NCBI RefSeq assembly: GCF_025562455.1
Contig: NZ_JAHPRO010000010.1
Location: 1 to 64,000, forward strand
Length of the DNA stretch: 64,000 bases
DNA from: Acinetobacter sp. WU_MDCI_Axc73
Lineage (GTDB): Bacteria > Pseudomonadota > Gammaproteobacteria > Pseudomonadales > Moraxellaceae
Direction: 5' to 3'
Positions 45,539 through 55,318 of this stretch are shown one piece after another. The position numbers and the translations under genes are program-made. The notes beneath the pieces were generated by a model. It was not told where the DNA came from, searched no databases, and saw nothing but the letters and a program-made list of their open reading frames with translations. Numbering within the stretch: the stretch's first letter is position 1; every line of letters starts with the position of its first letter.

Positions 45539-47239
45539 ATGAAAATGTCGCGTCGTGCATACGCTGAAATGTTTGGTCCAACGGTCGGCGATCGTGTCCG
45601 TTTAGCCGATACAGAATTGTTTATTGAAGTGGAACAAGATCTAACCACCTACGGTGAAGAAGTTAAGTTTGGTGGTGGTAAAGTCATTCGTGATGGTATG
45701 GGACAGTCACAAATGCTTGCAGATGAAGTTGCAGATACCGTGATAACTAATGCTTTAATTGTCGATTGGTGGGGCATTATTAAGGCAGATGTAGGTCTTA
45801 AAAATGGTCGAATCTGGAAAATTGGTAAAGCAGGTAACCCTGATATTCAACCTGATATTACCATCCCACTGGGGGCGGCAACTGAAGTGATTGCAGGTGA
45901 AGGGCAGATTCTTACTGCTGGGGGTATTGATACCCATATTCACTGGATTTGCCCACAACAAGTGGAAACTGCTTTAATGTCGGGGGTGACCACAATGATC
46001 GGTGGTGGTACAGGTCCTGCGGCGGGCACCTCTGCGACGACTGTCACGCCAGGACCGTGGCATATTGCGACGATGCTACAAGCCATTGATGATTTACCCA
46101 TGAATATTGGCTTATTGGGTAAAGGTAATTTGAGTTTACCTGATCCGATTCGTGAGCAAATTAAAGCGGGGGTCGTTGGACTAAAATTGCATGAAGACTG
46201 GGGATCGACACCTGCGGCAATTGATAACTGCTTAAGTGTGGCCGATGAGTTTGATGTGCAAGTCGCAATTCATACTGATACCTTAAATGAAAGTGGTTTT
46301 TTAGAAGAAACCCTTGCGGCATTTAAACACCGTACCATTCATACCTATCACACCGAAGGTGCAGGTGGTGGACATGCGCCAGATATTTTAAAGGCGATTG
46401 GTCAAGCCAATGTCTTGCCATCTTCAACCAATCCAACCCGCCCTTATACCATCAATACCATTGATGAACATTTGGATATGCTGATGGTATGTCACCATCT
46501 TGATCCAGCAATTTCTGAAGATGTGGCATTTGCAGAAAGCCGTATTCGCCGTGAAACCATTGCTGCTGAAGATATTTTGCAGGATTTGGGGGCAATTGCC
46601 ATGATGTCTTCAGACTCTCAAGCCATGGGACGTGTGGGTGAGGTCATTATTAGAACTTGGCAAACAGCACATAAAATGAAAGTTCAGCGTGGTGCGCTAG
46701 AGGGTGACAATACCAGTCATGATAACCATCGCGTGAAACGTTATATTGCTAAATATACGATTAATCCTGCGATTACCCATGGTTTAAGTCATGAAGTCGG
46801 TTCAGTTGAAGAAGGGAAACTCGCGGATTTAGTACTCTGGAAACCTGCTTTCTTTGGTGTAAAACCTTCGATGATTATTAAGGGTGGCATGATCGCGGCT
46901 GCACCAATGGGGGATATTAACGCCTCGATTCCGACGCCACAGCCAGTACATTATCGTCCAATGTTCGGGGCTTACCCGCGTGGTGTACATAACACCTGTA
47001 TCACGTTCTTGTCTCAAGTTGCGATAGAGGATGGCGTGGCTGAAAAGTTAAAACTGAAAAAGCTGATCAGTCCTTGTAAAAATACTCGCCAGATCACTAA
47101 AGCAGATATGAAGCATAATACCTATTGTCCTGTGATGGATGTACACCCTGAAACGTATGAAGTCCGTGCGGATGGTGCGCTGTTGACCTGCGAGCCTGCA
47201 GATGTGTTACCGATGGCACAAAGGTATTTCTTGTTTTAG
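45539..47239 (+). CDS. ureC: Urease subunit alpha
   Basis: UreC is the 566-residue catalytic subunit with the two-nickel site. The metal histidines are in THIHW (H133, H135), the carbamylated lysine is K216 in GLKLHEDWG, further histidines lie in [11 protein letters not shown] and [15 protein letters not shown], and the flap motif is MVCHHLDP. Length and all catalytic residues are intact, so an active urease is expected. It is followed after 11 bp by a histidine phosphatase gene, not by ureE as is usual. Confidence 0.98.
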   Translation: MKMSRRAYAEMFGPTVGDRVRLADTELFIEVEQDLTTYGEEVKFGGGKVIRDGMGQSQMLADEVADTVITNALIVDWWGIIKADVGLKNGRIWKIGKAGNPDIQPDITIPLGAATEVIAGEGQILTAGGIDTHIHWICPQQVETALMSGVTTMIGGGTGPAAGTSATTVTPGPWHIATMLQAIDDLPMNIGLLGKGNLSLPDPIREQIKAGVVGLKLHEDWGSTPAAIDNCLSVADEFDVQVAIHTDTLNESGFLEETLAAFKHRTIHTYHTEGAGGGHAPDILKAIGQANVLPSSTNPTRPYTINTIDEHLDMLMVCHHLDPAISEDVAFAESRIRRETIAAEDILQDLGAIAMMSSDSQAMGRVGEVIIRTWQTAHKMKVQRGALEGDNTSHDNHRVKRYIAKYTINPAITHGLSHEVGSVEEGKLADLVLWKPAFFGVKPSMIIKGGMIAAAPMGDINASIPTPQPVHYRPMFGAYPRGVHNTCITFLSQVAIEDGVAEKLKLKKLISPCKNTRQITKADMKHNTYCPVMDVHPETYEVRADGALLTCEPADVLPMAQRYFLF

Positions 47240-47250
47240 GAATTGTTTAA

Positions 47251-47829
47251 GTGATTTATTTAATTCGTCATGCGCAAAGTGTTGCTAATGTAAACGGTCG
47301 ATCTGTTTCTCATGCCAGTATAGAATTGACTGAACAAGGGATGCTACAGGCTGAGCAACTTGCACAACAGCTTCCTCAAGCGCATCGAATTTTTATTTCG
47401 CCTTTCTTGCGTACTTTGCAAACAGCAAGACCTCTTTTATTGAGAGATCATTTACAACCTGAAGTTTTTGAAATACAAGAGTTCTCATATTTGTCTGATG
47501 CTAAGTGTCAAAATACGACTTTGGAAGAGCGAAAACCATTTGTAGATGCCTATTGGGCTCAGGCTAACCCTAATTATCGAGATGCAGAAGATGCCGAGTC
47601 TTTTGTAGATTTTTATCAGCGTGTAATAGATTTTACTATGGAACTCAACAGACTTAGAGATCGTTATCAAAACCAGAACTTAATGGTATTTAGTCATGGT
47701 CAATTTCTTACACTCTTCAAATTGATTGCATTTGAACATCGAGCATTATCAAGAGATTTAATGAATGAATTTCGTTCTCGTATGCTTTTTGAACCAGTCA
47801 AAAATGCAGAATTTTTTATTTATTCATAG
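47251..47829 (+). CDS. Histidine phosphatase family protein inside the urease operon
   Basis: The 192-residue protein has the phosphohistidine motif LIRHAQSVANVNG at the N-terminus, FISPFLRTLQTARPLL and a second catalytic histidine in MVFSHGQFLTLF, so it belongs to the phosphoglycerate-mutase-like superfamily. It starts with GTG at 47251. It sits 11 bp after ureC and 9 bp before ureE and is more AT-rich than its neighbours, as if inserted later. No link of this family to urease maturation is known to me. Its substrate is unknown. Confidence 0.9.
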   Translation: MIYLIRHAQSVANVNGRSVSHASIELTEQGMLQAEQLAQQLPQAHRIFISPFLRTLQTARPLLLRDHLQPEVFEIQEFSYLSDAKCQNTTLEERKPFVDAYWAQANPNYRDAEDAESFVDFYQRVIDFTMELNRLRDRYQNQNLMVFSHGQFLTLFKLIAFEHRALSRDLMNEFRSRMLFEPVKNAEFFIYS

Positions 47830-47838
47830 GGTTATCTC

Positions 47839-48345
47839 ATGAAAATCTACACCCAACGTCTTGATGAGATTGCATCAGATCAAGCCTTTGAAACAATCGA
47901 ACTTAACTTTGATACACGGCAAAAGTCACGTTTTCGTGCTGCGCTGAAGGATGGTACAGACATTGGTGCAGATCTGCCTCGTACAGGTATTTTGCGCAGT
48001 GGTTCTTTTATTGCAACGAATGATGGAGAGGTTTTGCGTGTTGATGCCAAACCAGAACGCTTAATGCAAGTGACTGCAACAACAGATTTTGAGTTACTCA
48101 AAGCTGCCTATCATTTGGGTAATCGTCATGTTCCGCTTATGCTCACACCAGATGCACTCTACTTTGAACCAGATCACGTATTGGCTGAAATGGTTGAAGG
48201 CCTGGGGCTAAATGTGCGGGAGGTTGAACATGCATTTGAACCTGAAAGCGGTGCGTATGCACAGCATGCACACAGCCATGAGCGTTTATCGAAAGCAGAG
48301 AGTCATCGTTTAAGTCCAATTAAGTCGTTGCATCATGTCCATTAA
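47839..48345 (+). CDS. ureE: Urease accessory protein UreE
   Basis: UreE is the nickel metallochaperone. The 168-residue protein has the N-terminal peptide-binding domain, the [20 protein letters not shown] nickel-site region and a histidine-rich tail (HAHSHE and HHVH) that binds extra nickel. It overlaps ureF by 11 bp, so the two are translationally coupled. Confidence 0.95.
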   Translation: MKIYTQRLDEIASDQAFETIELNFDTRQKSRFRAALKDGTDIGADLPRTGILRSGSFIATNDGEVLRVDAKPERLMQVTATTDFELLKAAYHLGNRHVPLMLTPDALYFEPDHVLAEMVEGLGLNVREVEHAFEPESGAYAQHAHSHERLSKAESHRLSPIKSLHHVH

Positions 48346-48997
48346 TGCGCCGCAACTGCTCAAATTACTCACCTTGTCTTCAACTGCATTACCCGTTGGC
48401 GCGTACTGTTATTCTCAAGGTGTCGAAAGTGCGATTGAAACAGGAATGATTCAGGATGAAGCCACGAGTATGGCTTATTTTGAAGAAGTCTTAGAAATGC
48501 TTTTGGTCAGATTTGAATTGCCTGTGCTAAAACGCCTGATGCAGTTTTATGCAGAGGATGAGCAATTTTTACACTGGGCACATTTGTATAAAGCTAGTCG
48601 TGAGAGTAGAGAGTTATTGGCAGAATCACAGCAGTTGGCATTTTCTTTGAATGCGTGGATTCGGGATGTTCTCAAAATGCCAGTTGAAGTGAAAAAGCAG
48701 TTTGGTTTTGTCCCTGTTTATGCACAGCTTTGTGGAAGATTAGAGCTTGATGCAGCAGATGTACTGACCGCTTATTGTTTTAGTGTACTGGAAAATCAGG
48801 TCTTGGCTGCGGTGAAAACCGTTCCGCTCGGACAAATGAGTGGTCAGCGTATCTTGTGGCATTTACATGAAAAAGTTCCACAAGCCGTGGAACAGGCTTT
48901 GGCTTTAGAAGATGCTGAAATTAGCAGTGCATTACCACATTACGCCATGCTCAGTATGCAACATGAAACCCAATATTCAAGATTATTTCGATCTTAA
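48335..48997 (+). CDS. ureF: Urease accessory protein UreF
   Basis: UreF, 220 residues and all-helical, links UreD to the GTPase UreG in the activation complex. The start [28 protein letters not shown] is the family signature. It overlaps the end of ureE and is followed by ureG after 57 bp. Confidence 0.95.
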   Translation: MSINAPQLLKLLTLSSTALPVGAYCYSQGVESAIETGMIQDEATSMAYFEEVLEMLLVRFELPVLKRLMQFYAEDEQFLHWAHLYKASRESRELLAESQQLAFSLNAWIRDVLKMPVEVKKQFGFVPVYAQLCGRLELDAADVLTAYCFSVLENQVLAAVKTVPLGQMSGQRILWHLHEKVPQAVEQALALEDAEISSALPHYAMLSMQHETQYSRLFRS

Positions 48998-49054
48998 ACC
49001 GTGATTTGAGCCTCTCTAATAAAGAGAGTTCTAGATTAAATATAGGAAACAATC

Positions 49055-49669
49055 ATGACAGAACGTAGTCCTTTACGTGTAGGTATTGGTGGCCCAGTTG
49101 GGTCAGGTAAAACAGCCTTAACGCTCAATCTTTGTCGTGCTTTACGCGACAAATACAACATGGCTGTAGTCACCAATGATATTTATACCAAAGAAGATTC
49201 AAACTTTTTGACGCGTAATGAGGCCATGTCGCCTGATCGTATCGTTGGGGTCGAAACGGGTGGTTGTCCACATACTGCGATTCGTGAAGATGCTTCAATC
49301 AATCTTGCGGCAATTGATGATCTGTGTGAAAAATTTGATGGACTGGAGTTGATTATTATCGAAAGTGGTGGTGATAACTTGGCTGCCACCTTCAGCCCAG
49401 AGCTGTCTGATCTGACTTTATATGTGATTGATGTAGCAGGCGGTGAGAAGATTCCACGTAAAGGTGGGCCGGGTATTACCAAATCTGATTTGCTAATTAT
49501 TAACAAAACTGACCTTGCACCCATGGTCGGGGCAAATCTGGATGTGATGGAACAGGATGCCAAGCGTATGCGTGGTGATAAACCATTTTTATTTTCAAAT
49601 ATGAAAACCGAAGATGGACTTAATCAGATCATCGAATTTATTGAAAAACAAGGGTTATTCAAAGTTTAA
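49055..49669 (+). CDS. ureG: Urease accessory GTPase UreG
   Basis: UreG, 204 residues, hydrolyses GTP to drive nickel delivery. It has the P-loop [13 protein letters not shown], the metal-binding CPH in [13 protein letters not shown], the ESGGDN switch and NKTDL. AGGAAA precedes the ATG. The ureJ gene follows after 9 bp. Confidence 0.97.
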   Translation: MTERSPLRVGIGGPVGSGKTALTLNLCRALRDKYNMAVVTNDIYTKEDSNFLTRNEAMSPDRIVGVETGGCPHTAIREDASINLAAIDDLCEKFDGLELIIIESGGDNLAATFSPELSDLTLYVIDVAGGEKIPRKGGPGITKSDLLIINKTDLAPMVGANLDVMEQDAKRMRGDKPFLFSNMKTEDGLNQIIEFIEKQGLFKV

Positions 49670-49678
49670 GGAGGCGCT

Positions 49679-50251
49679 ATGCGCTCACTCAACAAATCTA
49701 TGCTTGTTGCTGTACTGAGTTTGATCCCTGCAATTGCGATGGCTCACCCTGGACATGACCATAGCCACCTTGGTTTTTGGGAAGGATTGATTCATCCGTT
49801 TACGGGACTCGATCATTTAACCATGGCGATTGGTTTTGGAGTCCTGCTCTGGACCATCAATAAACAATGGAAAGTTTGGGGGATGATTGGGTTGGGCTTA
49901 AGTTTAGCATTAGGTTTTATGCTGGGTGCGCAAGGCTTGATTCCAGCATCGATTGCTGAACATGGTATTGTTGCCTCATTACTCGTGTTAGCGATTGCTT
50001 TATGGAGCAAATCTTATCGTGTTTTGCCCTTTGCAGCGATACTTATGGCGAGTTTTCATGGCATTGCACATGGTGTAGAACTGGCACCACAAGGACATGT
50101 AATGGGTTTGATTACAGGTATGATCTGTGGCATGACCACCCTCTATATTATGGGTCTAGGGCTTGGTGAGTTCATCAATCGCTATGTTCCTTATGGTCGC
50201 AAAATGATGGCGGGTTTGGCTGCGATGGTTGCTGTGATCGGATTAACTTAG
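49679..50251 (+). CDS. ureJ: HupE/UreJ-family nickel permease
   Basis: The 190-residue protein has a signal-like first helix, the HPGHDHSHLGFWEGLIHPFTGLDHLTMAIGFG motif with histidines of the HupE/UreJ family, and five to six membrane helices. Members import nickel for urease or hydrogenase. As the last gene of the urease operon it most likely supplies nickel to urease. Confidence 0.92.
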   Translation: MRSLNKSMLVAVLSLIPAIAMAHPGHDHSHLGFWEGLIHPFTGLDHLTMAIGFGVLLWTINKQWKVWGMIGLGLSLALGFMLGAQGLIPASIAEHGIVASLLVLAIALWSKSYRVLPFAAILMASFHGIAHGVELAPQGHVMGLITGMICGMTTLYIMGLGLGEFINRYVPYGRKMMAGLAAMVAVIGLT

Positions 50252-50318
50252 TCGTTTGTGTTTATTCATGTTTAGAGGTAGCGTATGCTACCTTTTTATT
50301 GGTTGTTTTAATCAGATC

Positions 50319-50777
50319 ATGAGTTTTCAGCACATCATTTTGGGGTTATTAGTCGTTGGTGAAATGGCATGCTTATCCAATGTTTACGCTTATGATTTTT
50401 TTGCAGAAGATAATGCTGATGATGAGACAGATTTAGAGATTAATTTTGAAAATACAGGTCTAAATCTGGAACAAAAACAACTTGCACAGCAACATGATGA
50501 GCAAGAAAACAACTACAAAGTGCTGAAAAATTTATTCTATTCAAATGAGAAAATCAGTATTTATAACTATACAGCTTATAATGTTGATCACCTAAAAAAT
50601 AAAATAATAGATGGCTCATCGATTGACCAGATTGGTTTAAATGATTTATCCATCTCGTTTGGCTATGGTTTGGTATATAACATGGATGGTCAAAACAGAG
50701 TAGGCTATGAATATATTTCCAGCTTTCCTTATAACCGTAGTCAATTGATTCGTATTTTCTGGATTTGGTCTTTTTAA
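50319..50777 (+). CDS. Small exported protein of unknown function, 152 residues
   Basis: The protein begins MSFQHIILGLLVVGEMACLSNVYA, a signal peptide. An acidic segment (EDNADDETDLEINFEN) and a C-terminal part ending in GYEYISSFPYNRSQLIRIFWIWSF follow. The final phenylalanine and alternating pattern resemble the last strand of an outer-membrane beta-barrel. The frame is open from 50256, but the ATG at 50319 starts the signal peptide directly. It is more AT-rich than the urease genes. I do not recognise a family. Confidence 0.6.
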   Translation: MSFQHIILGLLVVGEMACLSNVYAYDFFAEDNADDETDLEINFENTGLNLEQKQLAQQHDEQENNYKVLKNLFYSNEKISIYNYTAYNVDHLKNKIIDGSSIDQIGLNDLSISFGYGLVYNMDGQNRVGYEYISSFPYNRSQLIRIFWIWSF

Positions 50778-50913
50778 GATTGTAGTTAAATTTAATTACC
50801 GTTTTAACAGAAGAGATATAGAACAAGTATACATTGCTTGTCTTTTCTTCAAATTTATTGATATGGTCTCAGGCAGACTGATGGCAGTTTGAAATGCAAT
50901 GCGGTGACTGAGG

Positions 50914-51147
50914 ATGAAAAAATTTCGTTCAATGCTCTTGGCTATACTGAGTCTATTGGGATGTATGATGAGTATTCCGATTCAGGCACAAAGCAGTTTG
51001 CCTATTTACAATCCATCGCCGATTCATCATATACAACGTTGGAGCTTGCAACCTCAACAGCAAAATGACGATGATGATGTCCGTGAGCGCCGTGAGGAAG
51101 AAATAGTACGCGATATACGACCTGTTCGTTTAGATCGTCCACAATAA
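50914..51147 (+). CDS. Small secreted protein, 77 residues
   Basis: The protein has a clear signal peptide (KKFRSMLLAILSLLGCMMSIPIQAQ) and a short mature part. That part is proline- and histidine-rich at first (YNPSPIHHIQRW), then strongly charged (NDDDDVRERREEE and RPVRLDRPQ). It probably sits in the periplasm; the function is unknown. Whether it shares a transcript with the 152-residue gene upstream is uncertain, as a weak hairpin (ACAAG / CTTGT followed by CTTTTCTT) lies at 50822-50848. Confidence 0.6.
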   Translation: MKKFRSMLLAILSLLGCMMSIPIQAQSSLPIYNPSPIHHIQRWSLQPQQQNDDDDVRERREEEIVRDIRPVRLDRPQ

Positions 51148-51155
51148 ATTAAATG

Positions 51156-51890
51156 TTAAATCACAGTTGAAATCACTAAGAAAGTGCCTGAAGCAAATAA
51201 TAAAGACAGTACAATATGCTTAAATTGTTTTTCTGAAATTTTATAAAATAGCTGGGAACCCAAGATGGCAGGAATTGTGACGCTGACCATCAATACAACA
51301 ATATACGGCCATTGATTGAGCTTTACCGTTCCCTGAAATATATAAACGGCAAACGTAAAGAGCTGAATCGCAAAATTAAAATGCCTGAGAATGTATCGCT
51401 GTTCAATTTTACTTAAACCTTTGAGCATTACCCAAGCAGAGGGTAACGAACCACAAAAACCGCCTATTCCGCCTAATACACCACCCAAAAAGCCAATCAC
51501 TGCATCAGTTTTTTTGCCTAAGTGTTTCAATGATTTAAATTGAGGAGCAAAGTACATCAATGGACACCAGATCAGTAAAAAAACACCCAAAATTAGTTTA
51601 AATGTTTCAGCATTGATTTGATGTAAAAGATAACTTCCTAAAGGAACGCCGATTAAACCTGCGATAATATAAGGAACAACTAAAGAGACACTAAGCTGAT
51701 GCGGACGTTCCTTACTCAGCGCAATAATATGGCACCAAAGTGAAGCAAACACCACTAAAGGAGCCGCGAGTTGAGGTGGTAAAGCCCACACCCAAAAAGA
51801 CATGGCGACCAGAGCAAAGGCAAAACCAGTTAGCCCCTGAATAAAACCTGCAATACACGCACCGACTAAGAACAATGACCATGACTGCAT
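51156..51890 (-). CDS. TauE/SafE-family membrane permease
   Basis: The 244-residue protein has seven to eight membrane helices with the repeated TauE/SafE pattern: GLTGFAFALVAMSFWVWALPPQLAAPLVVFASL and later FLGGVLGGIGGFCGSLPSAWVML. Members export sulfite, sulfoacetate or related anions. The substrate here is unknown. It ends near the convergent small secreted protein and follows rsmD in the same direction. Confidence 0.88.
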   Translation of the reverse strand: MQSWSLFLVGACIAGFIQGLTGFAFALVAMSFWVWALPPQLAAPLVVFASLWCHIIALSKERPHQLSVSLVVPYIIAGLIGVPLGSYLLHQINAETFKLILGVFLLIWCPLMYFAPQFKSLKHLGKKTDAVIGFLGGVLGGIGGFCGSLPSAWVMLKGLSKIEQRYILRHFNFAIQLFTFAVYIFQGTVKLNQWPYIVVLMVSVTIPAILGSQLFYKISEKQFKHIVLSLLFASGTFLVISTVI

Positions 51891-51922
51891 CGTTATTTTA
51901 TCTCATTTTGTATAAGGATAAA

Positions 51923-52468
51923 TTATGTTTTTTGGAAAAGTCCTGCGCGAACCGTACCTGCTTTGGTGGATTTGACCAATTGCCATGAAGCGGGAAGTTG
52001 TAGCTGACGAAGATCACGATCCCCCTCGACATAAATATATGCCTGATCTTTTAATAGCGGATCTATCAAAATAGAAAGTTCTTGCCAGAGTTCCAATGCA
52101 TAGGGTGGATCAAGAAATATGACATCAAACTGTCGATTGAGCTTGGGTAAGATTTGCTGTGCAGTTGCAACTTTTAATTCACAATGCTGTGCATTGAGAA
52201 GCTGAATATTTTGTTTGAGTATTTTAGCCTGAGTTGAATCAGGTTCAATCATCAAAACAGAACTTGCGCCACGCGACAAAGCTTCAAATGCTAAGGCGCC
52301 TGAACCTGTACAGACATCTAAAACCGTAGCATTTGGAATATCCCACATTAACCAGTTAAATAGCGTTTCACGGACTCGATCTGGTGTAGGGCGTAGACCG
52401 TCTATATTTGCAAAAGGCAGTACACGGCGTTTCCATTCACCACCAATAATTCTGAGCTGATTTTTCAT
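51923..52468 (-). CDS. rsmD: 16S rRNA (guanine(966)-N(2))-methyltransferase
   Basis: The 181-residue protein starts with RIIGGEWKRRVLPFA, has GLRPTPDRVRETLFNWL, the SAM-binding VLDVCTGSGALAFEALSRGA and the catalytic DPPY in VIFLDPPYAL. It methylates G966 of 16S rRNA. Its ATG shares a base with the mrdA stop codon (TAATG), so it is translationally coupled to mrdA. Confidence 0.95.
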   Translation of the reverse strand: MKNQLRIIGGEWKRRVLPFANIDGLRPTPDRVRETLFNWLMWDIPNATVLDVCTGSGALAFEALSRGASSVLMIEPDSTQAKILKQNIQLLNAQHCELKVATAQQILPKLNRQFDVIFLDPPYALELWQELSILIDPLLKDQAYIYVEGDRDLRQLQLPASWQLVKSTKAGTVRAGLFQKT

Positions 52469-54498
52469 TATTCAGTCACCTCGACATTATTGACAACAGG
52501 TGCAGGTGTCGGCACGGATAATACCTGTGATGATTGCTCAGGTTTTTTCTTGTTTGGATTAGCATTAGGGTCTGCTTCAAGTAAAGCACCACTTGGAAGC
52601 TCGCCCGGCTTAATGCCAGCAGTCATAAGTCCGCCACTAATTTGATGATTTTCTGGGCGAATCTGCTCTTTTTTGCGATTGACCATCCAATAATCAAATA
52701 CAGGCTTGGCAAGCTGAGCTGCTGAACCACCGTGACGACCATTTTCCCATACCACTGCAATGGCAATTTCAGGATTCTCAGCAGGGGCAAACCCAACAAA
52801 TAAACCATGATCGAGCTGTCGTTGAGTGAGTATCGATTCGTTATAACGTTTGCCCTGTGCAATACTTTTAACCTGAGCTGTTCCTGTTTTTCCTGCAATT
52901 TGATAAAGCGGAGTACGAATCCCGCGACCTGTACCCGATTGCACCACATCAATCATGGCATCGCGCATATTGATCCAGTCTTGTTCGGTACCGTTAAAAT
53001 TAATCTTTCCATCTGGTGCATTATGAACTTCATATTGTTTTGCACCACGCGTGGCACGTAATACATGTGGCGTGACATGCGCACCATGATTGGCGGTAAT
53101 TGCAGTTGCCATCGCTAACTGAAGTGGGGTTGCTGTAAACGCTCCCTGACCAATACTGACAGAAATCGTTTCGCCTTTTAGCCATTTACTTTTGCGGGTA
53201 CGCATTTTCCATTCAGGGCTTGGGTATAAACCAGTACTTTCACTGGGTAGATCAACGCCAGTCTTTTGACCAAAACCAAATTGGCGCATCCAGTCATTCA
53301 TACGCTCAATACCCATTTGATAAGACAGCACATAAAAATAGGTATCACAGGATTGAATAATGGCTTTGTGCATATTGACTATACCATGGCCTGTTTTTTT
53401 CCAGTCACGGAATTTATGCGAATCGCCAGGAAGGTGGAAATAACCAGGATCATTAATGGTGGTTGCCCAATCGACTAGACCATAATGAATACCACCCATA
53501 GCTTCCATTGGCTTGATTGTGGAACCCGGTGGGTAAGCACCTTGAACCGCGCGGTTATAGAGCGGCTGATCCAGATTATCACGTAGAGCGCTATAATCTG
53601 TGCTGCTAATCCCTGTAACAAAGAGGTTAGGATTGAAACTTGGACTTGACACCAGTGCCAGAATTTCACCAGTCCGCGGATCGATCGCCACAATTGCACC
53701 ACGTTTATCTGCCAGTTGCTCGGCAGCAACTACTTGTAAACCGTAATCTATAGATAAATATAAATCATTGCCACGCGTCGATTCTTTGCGACCTAAATGT
53801 CTGAGTACATTGCCATGAGCATCGGCTTCGATCGATTCATAACCAGGAGTTCCATGTAATAAATCTTCATAGGTTTTTTCCACCCCGATTTTTCCAATCA
53901 GGTTAGTTCCTGCGTAAATATCACTATTAATGGATTTTAATTCTTTGTCATTAATTCGTCCGACATAACCAATCACATGCGCAAATAAATCGCCATGTGG
54001 ATAATAGCGCGTCATTTGCGTTTCAATGCGCACCCCGGGGAATTTATATTTGACCTCACTGAACTTAGCGATATCGGTTTCTGTCAAATTAAGTTTAATT
54101 GATACTCGTTCGGTTTTACGTGCAGTTTTGATACGCGACTTAAAGCGATCTACATCTTCTTGGGAAAGATTCAAAATAGGGATCAGTTGTTCAACTGTGC
54201 CATCAATATCTTCAATATCAGCTTTACTTAAAGTTGCAGTAAATACAGGATAATTATCTGCGAGCAAAATCCCATTGCGGTCATAGATATAACCCCGCGC
54301 GGGTGCCAGAGGTTGTAAGCGGATTCGGTTTTTGTCAGAAGCAGTTGAAAACTCATCGTAATGTACAATTTGCAAATAAGCATAACGACTTAAGAGTAAT
54401 AACAAACAGCAGCAAACCAGTCCAATGGCAAAAAAGATTCGCCCTCGATAAATGCGCTTTTCTTGCTGATTATCTTTTAAAGGAAAGTGCTGTTTCAT
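52468..54498 (-). CDS. mrdA: Penicillin-binding protein 2 (peptidoglycan transpeptidase)
   Basis: PBP2 cross-links peptidoglycan in the elongasome with RodA and sets rod shape. The 676-residue protein has one N-terminal membrane helix, the pedestal domain (RLQPLAPARGYIYDRNGILLADN) and a transpeptidase domain. The active site is S326-x-x-K329 (GSTIKP), with SCD and KTGTAQ motifs after it. The tail is rich in P, N and A. I use the ATG at 54498 because PBP2 of Acinetobacter begins MKQHFPLKD; the frame is open to 54627 without a good start. rodA is not adjacent. Confidence 0.95.
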   Translation of the reverse strand: MKQHFPLKDNQQEKRIYRGRIFFAIGLVCCCLLLLLSRYAYLQIVHYDEFSTASDKNRIRLQPLAPARGYIYDRNGILLADNYPVFTATLSKADIEDIDGTVEQLIPILNLSQEDVDRFKSRIKTARKTERVSIKLNLTETDIAKFSEVKYKFPGVRIETQMTRYYPHGDLFAHVIGYVGRINDKELKSINSDIYAGTNLIGKIGVEKTYEDLLHGTPGYESIEADAHGNVLRHLGRKESTRGNDLYLSIDYGLQVVAAEQLADKRGAIVAIDPRTGEILALVSSPSFNPNLFVTGISSTDYSALRDNLDQPLYNRAVQGAYPPGSTIKPMEAMGGIHYGLVDWATTINDPGYFHLPGDSHKFRDWKKTGHGIVNMHKAIIQSCDTYFYVLSYQMGIERMNDWMRQFGFGQKTGVDLPSESTGLYPSPEWKMRTRKSKWLKGETISVSIGQGAFTATPLQLAMATAITANHGAHVTPHVLRATRGAKQYEVHNAPDGKINFNGTEQDWINMRDAMIDVVQSGTGRGIRTPLYQIAGKTGTAQVKSIAQGKRYNESILTQRQLDHGLFVGFAPAENPEIAIAVVWENGRHGGSAAQLAKPVFDYWMVNRKKEQIRPENHQISGGLMTAGIKPGELPSGALLEADPNANPNKKKPEQSSQVLSVPTPAPVVNNVEVTE

Positions 54499-54735
54499 AC
54501 CTAACTGACTTGACAAAGCAGACCACAAAAAATAGCCGACAAGTTTAACCCATTCGTCATCAAAAAATTGGATATTTTTAAAATATTCATGAAATAAATT
54601 TGTGACGTTTTTTGACCTTGTAGACATTAAAATTGTAATGCGCTGTATATAAGAACGAAAATAATTCTGTTAAAGTCACCAATCGGATGAGCGGAATTCC
54701 CTAAATCAGATAAATAGGGACACATGGAGAAAATA

Positions 54736-55254
54736 ATGAAAAAAATATATCCCTTGGTCATGCTTCTTACACTTAGTCAGTTTGCCTTTGCCGATGACAG
54801 TCGTTTTAAACCTGAAGCAAAACTTACCGAGGGAAGTGCATCGACATGGAATGCAGGTGCTGGCTTTACACAAAAGCTAGTCCATCTAAATGGTGAATGG
54901 GTCAATCCTTATGGCATTGCCTATGCAAAACTAGGTGCTTATCTCAATAATGATCATAATGTAGGTGGACAGGTTGGATTTAGATATCCTTACTATCTGA
55001 CTGGCGTGAACAAAAATGGTTATTATTTTGGCGTTTATGCAGGGTCAATCGAAAGCAAAGAGATTGATGGTGATGATAAAACCCGTTTAGGTGGCGGTGT
55101 AGATCTTGCTTATGTCTGGTTGGATAAAGAACGAGTTAGTACCTTTAGTGTCGGCATTGGCACTGGAGAGAAGTTAAAGAATACCAACGGTGATGTCGTG
55201 GCTGATATCGAACCTAAATTACAAGTTTCCTATACCTTAAGTATTGGTTTGTAG
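54736..55254 (+). CDS. Small outer-membrane beta-barrel-like protein, 172 residues
   Basis: The protein has a signal peptide (KKIYPLVMLLTLSQFAFA/DD). The mature part has regularly alternating strands such as GIAYAKLGAYLNNDHNVGGQVGFRYPYYL and GYYFGVYAGSIES. It ends in VSYTLSIGL, which looks like an eight-strand barrel. The ATG at 54736 has GGAG 6 nt upstream; an ATG at 54724 is in frame but weaker. It is divergent from mrdA. I do not recognise a named family. Confidence 0.7.
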   Translation: MKKIYPLVMLLTLSQFAFADDSRFKPEAKLTEGSASTWNAGAGFTQKLVHLNGEWVNPYGIAYAKLGAYLNNDHNVGGQVGFRYPYYLTGVNKNGYYFGVYAGSIESKEIDGDDKTRLGGGVDLAYVWLDKERVSTFSVGIGTGEKLKNTNGDVVADIEPKLQVSYTLSIGL

Positions 55255-55318
55255 TGTTTAATCATAGCCTTAAAAAGTGTGAAAGCCCATAAAGTAAAAT
55301 GAAATATGAGAGTAATGG

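Noticed and set aside
54499..54627. Upstream extension of mrdA
   Set aside because: The known PBP2 N-terminus begins at 54498, and the extension would put unrelated sequence before the membrane helix.
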